The position numbers and the translations under genes were made by a program. From Aliihoeflea sp023389195 (GTDB lineage Bacteria; Pseudomonadota; Alphaproteobacteria; Rhizobiales; Rhizobiaceae), in the NCBI GenBank assembly GCA_023389195.1, contig JAEWET010000045.1, positions 37,047 through 101,046 of the forward strand: DNA of 64,000 nt, read 5' to 3'. This document shows, piece after piece, positions 63,103-64,000 of this stretch (within the stretch, counting starts at the first letter, position 1; every line of letters starts with the position of its first letter). Below the pieces are notes generated by a model. It ran no database searches. It had not been told where the DNA came from and worked only from the letters and a program-made list of their open reading frames with translations.

Positions 63103-63120
63103 CTCCCCCTCTAGGGGGGA
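63078..63120. repeat. Single palindromic repeat element at the 5' end of paaD
   Basis: CACCCCCCTCTGGCCTGCCG, then GCCATCTCCCCCTCTAGGGGGGAG, the same blocks as the copy inside the 5-oxoprolinase gene. It carries the start codon of paaD on the minus strand and is 49 bp before the mutase start on the plus strand. Confidence 0.85.
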
Positions 63121-63168
63121 GATTGGCAGCTTCGCGGGGGGGCCTTCGCGCGAGATGGAAGCAGGAAA

Positions 63169-64000
63169 ATGACCCAGAAACCGTTCCCCACCGCGTGGCG
63201 CGAACTGGCCGAGCGCGAGCTGAAGGCCGATCCGGAAACGCTCGTCTGGCGCACGCCGGAGGGTATCGACGTCAGGCCGCTCTACACCGAGGCCGACCTC
63301 GCCGGCATCGGACATCTCGGCTCGGTGCCCGGCCAGAAGCCGTTCGTTCGCGGCCCGCGCGCCACCATGTATGCCGGCCGTCCGTGGACCATCCGCCAGT
63401 ATGCCGGCTATTCGACCGCCGAGGAATCCAACCAGTTCTACCGCCGCGGCCTCGCGGCCGGCCAGAAGGGCCTGTCGGTCGCGTTCGATCTTGCGACCCA
63501 CCGCGGCTATGACAGCGACCATCCGCGCGTCGAAGGCGACGTCGGCAAGGCCGGCGTGGCGATCGACAGCGTCGAGGACATGAAGATCCTGTTCGACGGC
63601 ATCCCGCTCGACCAGATGTCGGTGTCGATGACCATGAACGGCGCCGTCGTGCCGATCCTGGCCTCCTTCATCGTGGCGGGCGAGGAGCAGGGCGTCGATC
63701 GGGCAAAGCTCTCCGGGACCATCCAGAACGACATCCTGAAGGAGTTCATGGTCCGCAACACCTACATCTATCCGCCCGAGCCCTCGATGCGGATCGTCTC
63801 CGACATCATCGCCTACACGGCGAAGGAGATGCCGAAGTTCAACTCGATCTCCATCTCCGGCTACCACATGCAGGAGGCCGGGGCGACGCTGGTGCAGGAG
63901 CTCGCCTTCACGCTGGCCGACGGGCGCGAATATGTCCGCGCCGCGCTGAAAAAGGGGCTTGACGTCGACGCCTTCGCCGGGCGGCTGTCCTTCTTCTTCG
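63169..64000 (+). CDS. Methylmalonyl-CoA mutase (5' part)
   Basis: Adenosylcobalamin enzyme that interconverts methylmalonyl-CoA and succinyl-CoA in propionate use. The 277 codons in the window begin MTQKPFPTAWRELAERELK after AGGAAA, and show FVRGPRATMYAGRPWTIRQY, the substrate region AEESNQFYRRGLAAGQKGLSV, VAFDLATHRGYDSDHPR, MSVSMTMNGAVVPILA and ISISGYHMQEAGA. This is the catalytic TIM-barrel of the large (alpha/single) subunit; the B12-binding part lies outside. Divergent from paaD. Confidence 0.95.
   Translation, partial: MTQKPFPTAWRELAERELKADPETLVWRTPEGIDVRPLYTEADLAGIGHLGSVPGQKPFVRGPRATMYAGRPWTIRQYAGYSTAEESNQFYRRGLAAGQKGLSVAFDLATHRGYDSDHPRVEGDVGKAGVAIDSVEDMKILFDGIPLDQMSVSMTMNGAVVPILASFIVAGEEQGVDRAKLSGTIQNDILKEFMVRNTYIYPPEPSMRIVSDIIAYTAKEMPKFNSISISGYHMQEAGATLVQELAFTLADGREYVRAALKKGLDVDAFAGRLSFFF

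Overview
This 64 kb window is GC-rich chromosomal DNA from an alphaproteobacterium. Its gene content and order point to the Rhizobiales, probably near the Phyllobacteriaceae/Mesorhizobium group. The evidence is the long-linker FtsZ, the gene order mraZ-rsmH-ftsL-ftsI-murE-murF-mraY-murD-ftsW-murG-murC-murB-ddlB-ftsQ-ftsA-ftsZ-lpxC-bamD-recN-ligA, an HWE-type sensor kinase, a group IV ornithine/lysine decarboxylase, paaD/paaE and GC-rich palindromic repeats of rhizobial type. Genus assignment is inference; there is no rRNA or tRNA gene in the window.

Region 1 (1-24143, minus strand) is the complete division and cell wall (dcw) cluster plus lpxC, bamD, recN and a ligA cut by the window edge. 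Most genes overlap by 4 bp (ATGA) or nearly touch. The exceptions are a 220-bp gap in front of ddlB, dense in GANTC (CcrM) sites, and a terminator after ftsZ. Region 2 (24.5-28.8 kb) holds a trans-sulfuration PLP enzyme, the RNase P RNA gene rnpB, a lytic transglycosylase, an amidase, a TerB/J-domain protein and a tiny lipoprotein followed by three tandem hairpins. Region 3 (29-41.3 kb) holds a fused 5-oxoprolinase, a serine hydrolase, a GH25 lysozyme lipoprotein, an ornithine/lysine decarboxylase, an EamA exporter, metF behind an ArsR-methyltransferase regulator with a palindromic operator, TrmO and a DUF2293 protein.

Region 4 (41.3-51.2 kb) holds an octanucleotide tandem repeat, a MOSC protein, a KAS III-like enzyme, an HWE kinase with a single-domain response regulator, EttA, a probable HNH-type toxin with a DUF2019 partner, a YegD-type Hsp70, an Inh-like lipoprotein and a methyltransferase. 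Region 5 (51.3-64 kb) holds an MFS exporter, a small curli set (two curlin-repeat proteins around a CsgH-like protein), an NMT1-type ABC importer whose intergenic gaps contain inverted repeats, an alpha/beta hydrolase, a CoA-transferase/ThDP-enzyme pair, a small coiled-coil gene with an in-frame stop, paaE and paaD, and the start of methylmalonyl-CoA mutase.

The most unusual features are: (i) a GC-rich palindromic element that lies inside two protein genes in the same reading frame (5-oxoprolinase and the 5' end of paaD) and also occurs as inverted pairs between genes; (ii) the toxin/DUF2019 pair; (iii) the GANTC cluster before ddlB-ftsQAZ; and (iv) the palindromic operator between the ArsR-methyltransferase gene and trmO.
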